Origin: Allomuricauda sp. NBRC 101325
GTDB taxonomy: Bacteria; Bacteroidota; Bacteroidia; Flavobacteriales; Flavobacteriaceae
DNA length: 64,000 nucleotides
NCBI RefSeq assembly: GCF_030268205.1
Contig: NZ_BSQF01000002.1
Coordinates: 248,001-312,000, forward strand
Direction of reading: 5' to 3'
The notes beneath the pieces were generated by a model. That model ran no database searches, had not been told where the DNA came from, and saw only the letters and a program-made list of their open reading frames with translations. Shown piece after piece: positions 54,066 through 61,922 of this stretch. Both the position numbers and the translations under genes were made by a program. Positions within the stretch are counted from its first letter, which is position 1. Every line of letters begins with the position of its first letter.

Positions 54066-55004
54066 TTGGGAAATCTACTCTTTATTGTTTTAGGGCTTGT
54101 TTTGTTGATTGTTGGAGGAAATTGGTTGTTGAAATCGGCCGTAGCCATGTCCCTTCGTTTATACATTCCAAAGATTGTGATCGGTATGACGGTGGTGTCG
54201 TTTGCAACATCGGCCCCTGAGCTAATTGTAAGTGTAAAGGCTGCTTTGGATGGTTTTCCTGATTTGGCTCTGGGTAATGTGGTAGGCTCCAATATTGCCA
54301 ATTTGGCCTTGGTATTGGCCATTACCGTTATTTTGGGCAGTATAGATGTCCGAAAGAGTTTCTACACCACCGACTGGCCAGTAATGATGTTGGCCTCTTT
54401 GGTTTTCTGTGGCTTCATTTATTTTGATGGAGTGCTGCAACAATACGAAGGAATTATTTTAGTGGCCTTGTTGTTTGCCTTTTTGGTTTATCTGCTTCGA
54501 TTTCAAAAAACAGCTGTGGAGGACGAAATCCCTGAAGACGATGTTCCCTTACCGTTATATAAGATTGTATTGTATTTGGGAATTGGCGGCACCGCTCTGT
54601 GGGGTGGCTCAGAGTTGCTCATTAATGGAGCAGTGGGCATGGCCTCATCATTTGGTGTAAGTGACCGTGTGATAGGAATCACGGTTGTTTCGGTGGGTAC
54701 CAGTATTCCAGAATTGGCTGCATCGGTAATTGCCGTGCTTAAGAAGGAAAAGGCGATTTCATTGGGGAATTTAATTGGCTCCAATATTTTCAATCTTTTG
54801 GCCGTATTGGGCATTACCTCCATTATAACACCGATTACGGTTGTGGATCAAGGTTTGTTGACCAGCGATATTTTTTGGATGTTGGGAATCAGCTTTTTGA
54901 TTTTGCCCTTGGTATTCTTTCCGAAAGGATTACGATTGGGTTGGAGGGATGGTCTAGTGCTTTTAGCTGTTTATGTTCTGTTTGTTTATATGACCATAAA
55001 ATAA
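54066..55004 (+). CDS. Ca2+/Na+ antiporter (CaCA superfamily)
   Basis: A 312-residue inner-membrane exchanger with ten hydrophobic helices in two homologous halves. The alpha-repeat signatures are present twice: GMTVVSFATSAPELIVS (about residues 38-54) and GITVVSVGTSIPELAAS (about 206-222), each with the conserved Glu that binds cation. GNVVGSNIANLALVLA and GNLIGSNIFNLLAVLG follow. The start is TTG at 54066; no ATG or GTG is in frame ahead of the first helix. It diverges from blaI with the operator array in between, so it may be repressed by BlaI. Confidence 0.9.
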   Translation: MGNLLFIVLGLVLLIVGGNWLLKSAVAMSLRLYIPKIVIGMTVVSFATSAPELIVSVKAALDGFPDLALGNVVGSNIANLALVLAITVILGSIDVRKSFYTTDWPVMMLASLVFCGFIYFDGVLQQYEGIILVALLFAFLVYLLRFQKTAVEDEIPEDDVPLPLYKIVLYLGIGGTALWGGSELLINGAVGMASSFGVSDRVIGITVVSVGTSIPELAASVIAVLKKEKAISLGNLIGSNIFNLLAVLGITSIITPITVVDQGLLTSDIFWMLGISFLILPLVFFPKGLRLGWRDGLVLLAVYVLFVYMTIK

Positions 55005-55033
55005 AAACCGCCCCATAAAAGCGGGACGGTTTT
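55003..55033. terminator. Bidirectional terminator between antiporter and glutamine synthetase
   Basis: AAAACCG, CCCC with GCGGG and CGGTTTT form a hairpin with two small mismatches, flanked by A-run and T-run. It lies between two convergent stop codons. Confidence 0.7.
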
Positions 55034-55064
55034 CATCTATAATCAACAACTAATTTATATACTA

Positions 55065-56087
55065 CTATAATTTTGCAGATTTAACCGTTTTAATAATACG
55101 GGCTGCAATTTTATAAGGATCTCCGTTAGAAGCAGGTCTTCTGTCTTCCAACCAACCTTTCCATCCTTTTTCCACAGTGATCAAAGGAATACGGATAGAA
55201 GCACCACGGTCAGAAATACCATAACTGAAATCAGTGATGGAAGCAGTTTCGTGCTTACCGGTCAAACGTTGGTCGTTGAACTCTCCGTAAACTTCAATGT
55301 GTTCCTTGACAACAGGTCTAAATGCTTCACAAATTTTTTCGTAAACATCTTTGGAACCTGCAGTTCTCAATATAGAGTTGGAGAAGTTGGCGTGCATACC
55401 AGAACCGTTCCAGTCCATATCCTTACCAAGTGGTTTTGGGTGGTATTCAATATAGTAACCGTAAGACTCGGTCAATCTTTGTAACAAATATCTAGCGATC
55501 CAAATTTCGTCACCAGCTTTTTTGGCACCTTTTGCAAACAACTGGAATTCCCATTGTCCACAGGCAACCTCTTGGTTGATACCTTCAAAATTAATTCCAG
55601 CGGCAATACAAAGATCTGCATGCTCTTCAACTAGTGCTCTACCATGGGTATTTTTACCTCCAACAGAACAATAGTACATTCCTTGTGGAGCAGGATAACC
55701 ACCAACAGGGAAACCTAAAGGTAATTGAGTGGAAGTATCCATAATAAAATATTCTTGTTCAAAACCGAACCAAAAATCATCATCCTCATCATCAATAGTA
55801 GCTCTACCATTGGAAACGTGTGGAGTACCATCTGCATTCATAACTTCGGTCATAACTAGGTAGCCATTATTTCTTGCGGGGTCCGGGTAAATAGCTACAG
55901 GTACCAGTAAGCAGTCTGAAGAACCTCCTTCAGCTTGTTGTGTAGAAGAACCATCAAAAGACCAATTGCCAAGCTCTTCCAAGGTTCCCTTAAAATTTTC
56001 ATGTTCTTCAACTTTGGTCTTACTTCTCAAGTTTTGTGTAGGATAGTACCCGTCTAACCAAATGTATTCTAATTTAATTTTGCTCAT
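55065..56087 (-). CDS. Glutamine synthetase, type II (beta-grasp, eukaryotic-type)
   Basis: A 340-residue cytosolic enzyme that makes glutamine from glutamate and ammonia with ATP. It has the beta-Grasp N-terminal part starting LEYIWLDGY, WSFDGSST (about 43-50), the metal-binding FGFEQEYFI, GINQEVACGQWEFQ, the DWNGSGMHANFS block and the SYGISDRGASIRIP segment. The short length identifies type II, as found in eukaryotes and some bacteria. It is divergent from the type III gene at 56300 with a 212-base gap. I use no gene symbol because glnA is used for both types. Confidence 0.92.
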   Translation of the reverse strand: MSKIKLEYIWLDGYYPTQNLRSKTKVEEHENFKGTLEELGNWSFDGSSTQQAEGGSSDCLLVPVAIYPDPARNNGYLVMTEVMNADGTPHVSNGRATIDDEDDDFWFGFEQEYFIMDTSTQLPLGFPVGGYPAPQGMYYCSVGGKNTHGRALVEEHADLCIAAGINFEGINQEVACGQWEFQLFAKGAKKAGDEIWIARYLLQRLTESYGYYIEYHPKPLGKDMDWNGSGMHANFSNSILRTAGSKDVYEKICEAFRPVVKEHIEVYGEFNDQRLTGKHETASITDFSYGISDRGASIRIPLITVEKGWKGWLEDRRPASNGDPYKIAARIIKTVKSAKL

Positions 56088-56125
56088 AATTCTGGTAGTT
56101 AATTGTTCTCAAATTACATGATGAA

Positions 56126-56154
56126 CAAAAATAGTTTTTTCATTTAATTATCAA
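56126..56154 (-). promoter_or_regulatory. Promoter of the type II glutamine synthetase gene
   Basis: On the minus strand, TTG (56152-56154) is separated by 18 bases from TATTTTTG (56126-56133). The start codon follows after 38 bases. It matches the phylum consensus with a one-base short spacer. Confidence 0.6.
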
Positions 56155-56162
56155 TGTTTTGA

Positions 56163-56206
56163 AGGGGTAAAATCACAAACTCACTCTTATTATTTAAATT
56201 ACCCCT
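56163..56206. repeat. Separated inverted repeat in the divergent glutamine synthetase control region
   Basis: AGGGGTAA (56163-56170) and TTACCCCT (56199-56206) are perfect complements 28 bases apart, between the two promoters. It could be a looped operator for a nitrogen regulator. Nothing in the window identifies the binder. Confidence 0.4.
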
Positions 56207-56271
56207 GTTTTTGGTGGGGATGAGTGAAAAAAAAGTAAATTTTGAAGGTTATATTATTAAATTGTTAATTG

Positions 56272-56279
56272 TAGATTTG
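56272..56279 (+). promoter_or_regulatory. -7 element of the type III glutamine synthetase gene
   Basis: TAGATTTG matches TAnnTTTG, 20 bases before the ATG. The -33 position is not a good match, which suits an activated or regulated promoter. Confidence 0.55.
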
Positions 56280-56299
56280 ATTTTTTAAACACAAAGCAA

Positions 56300-58486
56300 A
56301 TGCCTAAAAATAGATTTCAGGCTTTGGCAGAAAGTCGCCATAGAGATCACAAAAGTATCAACGAATCGGGTCGTAGATCGGACTTGTTCGGTAAGTATGT
56401 TTTTAATGAAGAGAAGATGCTTCAATTCTTAACGAGTGAAGCATTCGATAAGGTAAAATCTGCCATATTTCAGGGAACCAAGATCGACCGAAAAATAGCG
56501 GACCAAGTGGCCGAAGGAATGAAGGCATGGGCACTGTCCATGGGTGCTACGCATTATACACACTGGTTTCAACCCTTAACCGGAGCCACTGCCGAAAAGC
56601 ACGATGCTTTCTTTGATATTTTGCCGAATGGCAAGGCGATGGAAAAGTTTGGTGGCGCCCAATTGGTACAACAAGAACCCGATGCATCCAGCTTCCCAAG
56701 CGGTGGAATCCGAAACACTTTTGAGGCTCGTGGATATACCGCTTGGGATCCAACTTCCCCAGCGTTTATTTATAAAACCACCCTCTGTATCCCGACCATT
56801 TTTGTGGCCTACACAGGGGAGGCTTTGGACAATAAAGCACCCTTGTTAAGAGCACTTCACGCAGTAGATCAGGCCGCCACCGCAGTGGCCCAATATTTTG
56901 ATAAAAACGTTCGAAAAGTACATGCAACTTTAGGATGGGAGCAGGAGTACTTTTTGGTGGATAAATCGCTTGTAAATTCCCGATTGGACCTATCCGTAAC
57001 AGGACGCACTTTAGTGGGAAGTTTTTCTGCCAAAGGCCAGCAGTTGGATGATCACTACTTTGGTGTGATTCCACCACGCGTTTTGGCCTTTATGATCGAA
57101 TTGGAAAAGGAATGTACCCAATTGGGAATTCCGGTTAAAACACGTCACAATGAAGTGGCCCCAAACCAATTTGAATTGGCACCAGTTTTTGAAGAAGCGA
57201 ACCTTTCCGTAGACCATAACCTATTGTTGATGGATGTGATGGAGGAGATTGCCGACCGTCACAATTTCGCAGTGCTTTTCCATGAAAAACCCTTTGCGGG
57301 CATCAACGGTTCTGGGAAACACAATAACTGGTCGTTGGCAACAGATACAGGTGTGAACTTGCTCAGTCCAGGTTCAACCCCTATGAAAAATCTTCAGTTT
57401 TTGACCTTCTTTGTCAATACCATCAAAGCGGTGGATTCGTATGAAGAATTGTTAAGGGCGTCCATTGCATCTGCCAGTAATGATCATCGACTGGGAGCGA
57501 ACGAAGCACCGCCACCCATTATTTCCATATTCATTGGTGGACAACTGAATGACGTTTTGGATGAACTCGAAGGCGTTTCCAAAGGAAAATTGTCCCCAGA
57601 GGAAAAAACAGAATTAAAATTGAACGTGGTTGGTAAGATCCCTGAGATTTTACTCGACAATACCGATAGAAACAGAACATCCCCATTTGCATTTACTGGG
57701 AACAAGTTTGAGATGCGCGGTGTTGGCGCCAAGATGAACTGTGCCAAGCCCATGACCATGCTCAACACTATCATGGCCAAGCAGCTTACCGATTTTAAAA
57801 AGGAAGTTGACATCTTGATCGACAAGAAAAAGTTGAAAAAGGATGAAGCCGTTTTCAATGTGCTACGGGAATACATCAAAACCTCCAAGCGTATCCGATT
57901 TGAAGGGGATGGGTACGGTATAGAATGGCAAGAGGAAGCAAGAAGGCGAAAGTTAAGCTACAACAAAAACACCCCTGAGGCACTCCAAGTAATTACATCC
58001 AAAGAAAGTGTGGCACTGTTCAAGGAGATGGATGTAATGAGTGAAGTGGAGCTTAAAGCCCATCAAGAAGTTGAGTTGGGCGCTTACATTTTTCATATCC
58101 AGATCGAAGGAAGGATTTTGGGGGAAATGGTGTACAACCATATCATCCCAGCGGCCATAAAATACCAAAACCTGTTGTTGGAAAACATTCAAGGGTTGAA
58201 GGATGTTTATGGAGCTGCCCATAAAAAAGTGGCCGAAAGTCAATTGAACATCTTAGAGCAGGTAGGCGAGCACATTTATGAAATCAAAAAACTTTCAGAT
58301 GAAATGGCCGATGCCCGCAAACGTGCCAATGGCATGCAATTGAGCAACAAAAAGGCCCAGGCGTATTGCAATAACGTAAAACCTTATTTCGATAAGATCA
58401 GGGAACATTCGGATGCATTGGAAAAATTGATTGCGGACGAATTTTGGCCATTTACCAAATACAGGGAAATACTTTTTTCAAAATAG
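56300..58486 (+). CDS. Glutamine synthetase, type III
   Basis: A 728-residue large glutamine synthetase. It begins with the GSIII N terminus (FQALAESRHRDHKSINESGR-like) and has the conserved FGKYVFNE start, GATHYTHWFQPLTGATAEKHD (about residues 77-97), LGWEQEYFLVD and the C-terminal segment GRILGEMVYNHIIPAAIKYQN. GSIII is the usual assimilatory form in Bacteroidota. Having both GSII and GSIII side by side, divergently transcribed, suggests different nitrogen conditions or redundancy. A hairpin follows the stop. Confidence 0.94.
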   Translation: MPKNRFQALAESRHRDHKSINESGRRSDLFGKYVFNEEKMLQFLTSEAFDKVKSAIFQGTKIDRKIADQVAEGMKAWALSMGATHYTHWFQPLTGATAEKHDAFFDILPNGKAMEKFGGAQLVQQEPDASSFPSGGIRNTFEARGYTAWDPTSPAFIYKTTLCIPTIFVAYTGEALDNKAPLLRALHAVDQAATAVAQYFDKNVRKVHATLGWEQEYFLVDKSLVNSRLDLSVTGRTLVGSFSAKGQQLDDHYFGVIPPRVLAFMIELEKECTQLGIPVKTRHNEVAPNQFELAPVFEEANLSVDHNLLLMDVMEEIADRHNFAVLFHEKPFAGINGSGKHNNWSLATDTGVNLLSPGSTPMKNLQFLTFFVNTIKAVDSYEELLRASIASASNDHRLGANEAPPPIISIFIGGQLNDVLDELEGVSKGKLSPEEKTELKLNVVGKIPEILLDNTDRNRTSPFAFTGNKFEMRGVGAKMNCAKPMTMLNTIMAKQLTDFKKEVDILIDKKKLKKDEAVFNVLREYIKTSKRIRFEGDGYGIEWQEEARRRKLSYNKNTPEALQVITSKESVALFKEMDVMSEVELKAHQEVELGAYIFHIQIEGRILGEMVYNHIIPAAIKYQNLLLENIQGLKDVYGAAHKKVAESQLNILEQVGEHIYEIKKLSDEMADARKRANGMQLSNKKAQAYCNNVKPYFDKIREHSDALEKLIADEFWPFTKYREILFSK

Positions 58487-58509
58487 AAGTACCCTCCCTT
58501 TTGTAAAAC

Positions 58510-58544
58510 ACGGAAAGCATGTCGATAGTTTGATGGCTTTCCGT
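58510..58544 (+). terminator. Hairpin downstream of the type III glutamine synthetase gene
   Basis: ACGGAAAGC (58510-58518) and GCTTTCCGT (58536-58544) are perfect 9-base arms with a 17-base loop, followed by TATTTTTG. It may terminate the GSIII transcript. The following TATTTTTG also fits the -7 consensus of the next gene. Confidence 0.6.
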
Positions 58545-58552
58545 TATTTTTG
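58545..58552 (+). promoter_or_regulatory. -7 element of purM
   Basis: TATTTTTG, a full match to TAnnTTTG, lies 14 bases before the purM ATG and abuts the preceding hairpin. No good -33 element is visible. Confidence 0.45.
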
Positions 58553-58566
58553 CGCAAACATTTCAT

Positions 58567-59745
58567 ATGTCGTCGGATACCAGTAAAAGATATGCCCAAA
58601 GAGGTGTTTCAGCTTCCAAAGAAGATGTGCACAATGCCATCAAGAATATAGACAAAGGACTTTTCCCTAAAGCATTCTGCAAAATTGTGCCCGATTATTT
58701 AACGGGCAGCGAAGATCACTGCTTGGTAATGCATGCCGATGGAGCAGGGACAAAATCCTCCTTGGCCTACATGTACTGGAAAGAAACTGGCGATATTTCT
58801 GTCTGGAAAGGTATTGCCCAAGATGCCTTGATCATGAATGTGGATGATCTTATTTGTGTGGGGGCAACGGATAACATCATGCTTTCCTCTACCATTGGTC
58901 GAAACAAAAACCTGATTCCCGGCGAAGTTATTTCAGCCATCATCAATGGAACGGAAGAATTGATTTCCGATTTGGCCGACCACGGCATCAGCATTCGTTC
59001 TACGGGTGGTGAAACTGCCGATGTAGGGGATTTGGTGCGAACCATTATAGTGGATTCTACAGTTACCGCAAGAATGGAGCGCAAAAATGTGATCGATAAC
59101 GCCAATATTAAAGCGGGGGATGTAATTGTTGGATTGGCCTCATTTGGTCAAGCTACCTACGAAACCGAATATAACGGTGGTATGGGTAGTAATGGTTTGA
59201 CTTCTGCCCGTCACGATGTTTTCAGTAAATATTTGGCTGAAAAATATCCCGAAAGTTTTGATGCTTCGGTGCCGGATGAGTTGGTATATTCTGGAAACAC
59301 AAAATTGACCGATGCCGTTCAGGATTCTCCTTTGGATGCAGGGAAATTGGTGTTGTCTCCAACAAGAACTTATGCGCCCATCATCAAAAAAATCCTTACA
59401 AAATATACATCGGAGAACATTCACGGCATGGTGCATTGCAGTGGTGGTGCTCAGACCAAGATTCTTCATTTTGTGGATGCCTTGCACATTATCAAAGACA
59501 ATATGTTTTCCATTCCGCCTTTGTTCAAATTGATTCAAGAACAATCGGGTACGGATTGGAAAGAAATGTACCAAGTGTTCAATTGTGGACATCGCATGGA
59601 ACTATATGTAAATGAAGAAGTTGCTGAGGATATCATTTCCATTTCCAAGAGCTTTAATGTGGATGCCCAGATTGTGGGACGCGTAGAGGCTTCAGAAACT
59701 AAAAAACTGACCATTACCAGCGAGTATGGTAAGTTTGAATATTAG
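58567..59745 (+). CDS. purM: Phosphoribosylformylglycinamidine cyclo-ligase (AIR synthetase)
   Basis: A purine-synthesis enzyme that closes the imidazole ring of AIR with ATP. The 392-residue protein has the PurM N-terminal glycine-rich region (ADGAGTKSSLAY, about residues 58-69), MNVDDLICVGATDNIMLSS, RSTGGETADVGDLV (about 141-154) and the ATP-site region GSNGLTSARH. It is slightly longer than E. coli PurM (345 residues), as usual for this phylum. Its neighbours are unrelated to purine synthesis. Confidence 0.88.
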   Translation: MSSDTSKRYAQRGVSASKEDVHNAIKNIDKGLFPKAFCKIVPDYLTGSEDHCLVMHADGAGTKSSLAYMYWKETGDISVWKGIAQDALIMNVDDLICVGATDNIMLSSTIGRNKNLIPGEVISAIINGTEELISDLADHGISIRSTGGETADVGDLVRTIIVDSTVTARMERKNVIDNANIKAGDVIVGLASFGQATYETEYNGGMGSNGLTSARHDVFSKYLAEKYPESFDASVPDELVYSGNTKLTDAVQDSPLDAGKLVLSPTRTYAPIIKKILTKYTSENIHGMVHCSGGAQTKILHFVDALHIIKDNMFSIPPLFKLIQEQSGTDWKEMYQVFNCGHRMELYVNEEVAEDIISISKSFNVDAQIVGRVEASETKKLTITSEYGKFEY

Positions 59746-59792
59746 CATACGATTTGTTCCAAAATAGCGTTAAATAGTATAAACCCTACGCT

Positions 59793-60233
59793 ATGGAAAG
59801 AAAGGAATTTTTGAGGAGCTTGGGCGCTGGTGCTGCTTTTGCTCTCACTTTTCCCTGTTTGCACGGATGTTCATCAGACGACCCGCCTGGAAATTTGGTC
59901 GAACAACCTACAGGTGTTGACTTTACTGTCGACCTTACTACAAATGAAGCTGCCAATCTTGCCAATAATGGCGGATTTATCCTTAAAAATTTAGTGGTAA
60001 TTGCCAAAAACTTGGAAGGTAATTTTATTGCGGCAACCCAAGTTTGTAGCCATGAATCCTATGATCAAGTGAGGTTTGTGGATCAGAGTGGGGGTATTTT
60101 TTATTGTGATGTGCACGGTTCTCGTTTTGCGCAGGATGGAACACCTTTAAATCAAATTGGAGGTACAAGTGCTAAACCCATTAAAATCTACAATACCGAA
60201 CTTAATGGCGATATTTTAAGGATTTTTGAATAG
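59793..60233 (+). CDS. Rieske [2Fe-2S] protein, exported
   Basis: A 146-residue protein with a hydrophobic N-terminal signal and a cysteine (Cys26, HGC) that may be lipidated. The Rieske cluster ligands are C85-S-H87 and C105-DV-H108, so a [2Fe-2S] centre with two His ligands is expected; the surrounding GSRFAQDG is typical. The cluster is far from a cytochrome bc context. It leads an operon (18-base gap) with thioredoxin, ApbE, DUF4266 and DUF3570, so it may act as the electron entry point of that system. Confidence 0.88.
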   Translation: MERKEFLRSLGAGAAFALTFPCLHGCSSDDPPGNLVEQPTGVDFTVDLTTNEAANLANNGGFILKNLVVIAKNLEGNFIAATQVCSHESYDQVRFVDQSGGIFYCDVHGSRFAQDGTPLNQIGGTSAKPIKIYNTELNGDILRIFE

Positions 60234-60251
60234 CCCTAGTTTTACATTCGA

Positions 60252-60689
60252 ATGAAATATTTACTTATTCTACTTTGCGTTTTTGGTTTCAGTGTGCTCC
60301 ATGCGCAAGAATCCCAAGGTACTTTTAAAGCTGCATTGGCTCAGGCCGATGCTGAAGATAAACCTATTGTCCTCATATTTTCGGGTTCCGATTGGTGTGC
60401 TCCATGCATCAAATTAAAAAAGAGCATTTTCGATACCGAAGAATTCAAAAATTACGCGGCCGAACATTACGTGATGTATGTGGCCGACTTCCCTAGAAAA
60501 AAGGCAAACCAGCTTCCGGAAGAGCAAATGGGAATCAACAAAACATTGGCAGCAAAGTATAACCAGAAAGGTTATTTTCCATTGGTGGTCGTGTTGGATA
60601 AAGATGAACATGTTTTGGGAGAAACTGGGTTTGTGGCCCGAACTTCTCCAGAAAACTACATAAAAAAGCTTAACGGATTTATAAAATGA
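60252..60689 (+). CDS. Exported thioredoxin-fold protein
   Basis: A 145-residue protein with a signal peptide (ending VLHAQ) and the dithiol motif WCAPC (Cys49 and Cys52). The DWCAPCIKLKKSIFD and YFPLVVVLDKD segments match the thioredoxin-7-like family. It acts in the periplasm, probably reducing disulfides. Its 3' end overlaps apbE by four bases (ATGA), so it is translationally coupled to the flavin transferase. Confidence 0.88.
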   Translation: MKYLLILLCVFGFSVLHAQESQGTFKAALAQADAEDKPIVLIFSGSDWCAPCIKLKKSIFDTEEFKNYAAEHYVMYVADFPRKKANQLPEEQMGINKTLAAKYNQKGYFPLVVVLDKDEHVLGETGFVARTSPENYIKKLNGFIK

Positions 60690-61684
60690 AACCTCAAATT
60701 GCCTTAGTGTTCAGTCTTTTTTGTCTGCTATCCTTTGGGCAATCCAGAGAAGATTATGTTACGGTAAAGCGTACCCTAAAATTAATGGGTACACGCTTTG
60801 AAATTACAGTGGTAGCCGAAACGGAGGAAATTGGATACATCAACATCGATTTGGCCGTTTCCGAAATTACCCGAATAGAAAAAATAATTTCCTCGTGGGA
60901 TAAGGAATCTGAAACCTCCCAAATCAATACCAATGCAGGTATCAAACCTGTTAAAGTGAGTCCAGAGTTGTTTCAACTCATCGAACGTGCCATTAGGATA
61001 TCTGTATTTACCGATGGCGCATTCGACATTACCTATGCCTCCATGGACAATATTTGGAAGTTTGACGGAAGTATGGACAAAATGCCCACTGATGCGGAGA
61101 TCAAAAATTCGGTGGCGAAGATTGGTTTTCAAAAAATTGTCTTGAATGCCGAGGAACAAACCGTTTATTTGCCAGAACCTGGAATGAGAATCGGGTTTGG
61201 TGCCATTGGAAAAGGATATGCAGCCGATAGGGCCAAATCACTTTTAATTTCCAAAGGAGTGCCTGGCGGCATCATTAATGCCTCTGGTGATTTGACCACT
61301 TGGGGAACAAAGGCCACAGGAGAAAAATGGTTGGTTGGAATTGCCAATCCACTGAGCAAGGACAAAGTTTTCAGTTGGCTGCCCGTTGTGGAATCTTCAG
61401 TGGCCACATCAGGTAACTATGAAAAGTTCATCATTTTAAATAAGAAAAAATACTCCCATATAATAGATCCAAGAACAGGTTTCCCAACCACAGGAATCAG
61501 TAGCGTTTCCATTTTTGCCAATCAAGCAGAGCTTTGCGATGCCTTGGCTACTGCTGTTTTTATCATGGGAAAGGATGTGGGTCTGCATATGATCAATCAA
61601 ATTGATGGGGTAGAAGCTGTGATCGTGGATAGTGAAAACAAAATTCACAAAAGTACAGGGATAATGTTCGAATCAAATCAGTAA
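60686..61684 (+). CDS. apbE: FAD:protein FMN transferase
   Basis: Attaches FMN covalently to Thr or Ser of target proteins. The 332-residue protein has a signal peptide (ending LSFGQ), an N-terminal LMGTRFEITV, GFGAIGKGYAADRAK (about residues 171-185), NASGDLTTWG and the C-terminal SHIIDPRTGFPT (about 253-264), the FAD-binding and Mg2+ regions. Its usual target carries a DxxTGAT-like motif. No clear full target motif is found in the operon; a partial version lies in the DUF4266 protein. Overlaps the thioredoxin gene and is 9 bases before DUF4266. Confidence 0.93.
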   Translation: MKPQIALVFSLFCLLSFGQSREDYVTVKRTLKLMGTRFEITVVAETEEIGYINIDLAVSEITRIEKIISSWDKESETSQINTNAGIKPVKVSPELFQLIERAIRISVFTDGAFDITYASMDNIWKFDGSMDKMPTDAEIKNSVAKIGFQKIVLNAEEQTVYLPEPGMRIGFGAIGKGYAADRAKSLLISKGVPGGIINASGDLTTWGTKATGEKWLVGIANPLSKDKVFSWLPVVESSVATSGNYEKFIILNKKKYSHIIDPRTGFPTTGISSVSIFANQAELCDALATAVFIMGKDVGLHMINQIDGVEAVIVDSENKIHKSTGIMFESNQ

Positions 61685-61693
61685 ATTTAATTC

Positions 61694-61903
61694 ATGCAAA
61701 AACCTCTTTTATTACTGTTGTTATTGGTGGCTTCGAGTTCCTGTGTTGCCGTTCGGGAATATGATAAGGTGTATTTGAACGATGAGGAAATGCAATTGAG
61801 TGCTAGACCTTGTGAGCGTTTTGAAACAAATTTCCATTTGTACCGAGAAGGTTCTTCAGGTGCCAATGGAGGCAAAACGGGAGGTGGTTGTGGATGCAAT
61901 TAA
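61694..61903 (+). CDS. DUF4266 small lipoprotein
   Basis: A 69-residue protein with a signal peptide and lipobox ASSSC (Cys17). It has a second Cys40 in ARPCERF and a glycine-rich tail GGKTGGGCGCN with Cys66 and Cys68. This is the DUF4266 pattern. The last part also contains GSSGANGG (residues 53-60), close to but not identical with an ApbE target motif. Function unknown. It lies between apbE and DUF3570 with gaps of 9 and 19 bases. Confidence 0.85.
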   Translation: MQKPLLLLLLLVASSSCVAVREYDKVYLNDEEMQLSARPCERFETNFHLYREGSSGANGGKTGGGCGCN

Positions 61904-61922
61904 GACTTCGAAGAACTTCAAT

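Noticed and set aside
61800..61922. Longer in-frame start of the DUF3570 gene
   Set aside because: It would overlap DUF4266 in another frame and place 41 non-signal residues ahead of a normal signal peptide.
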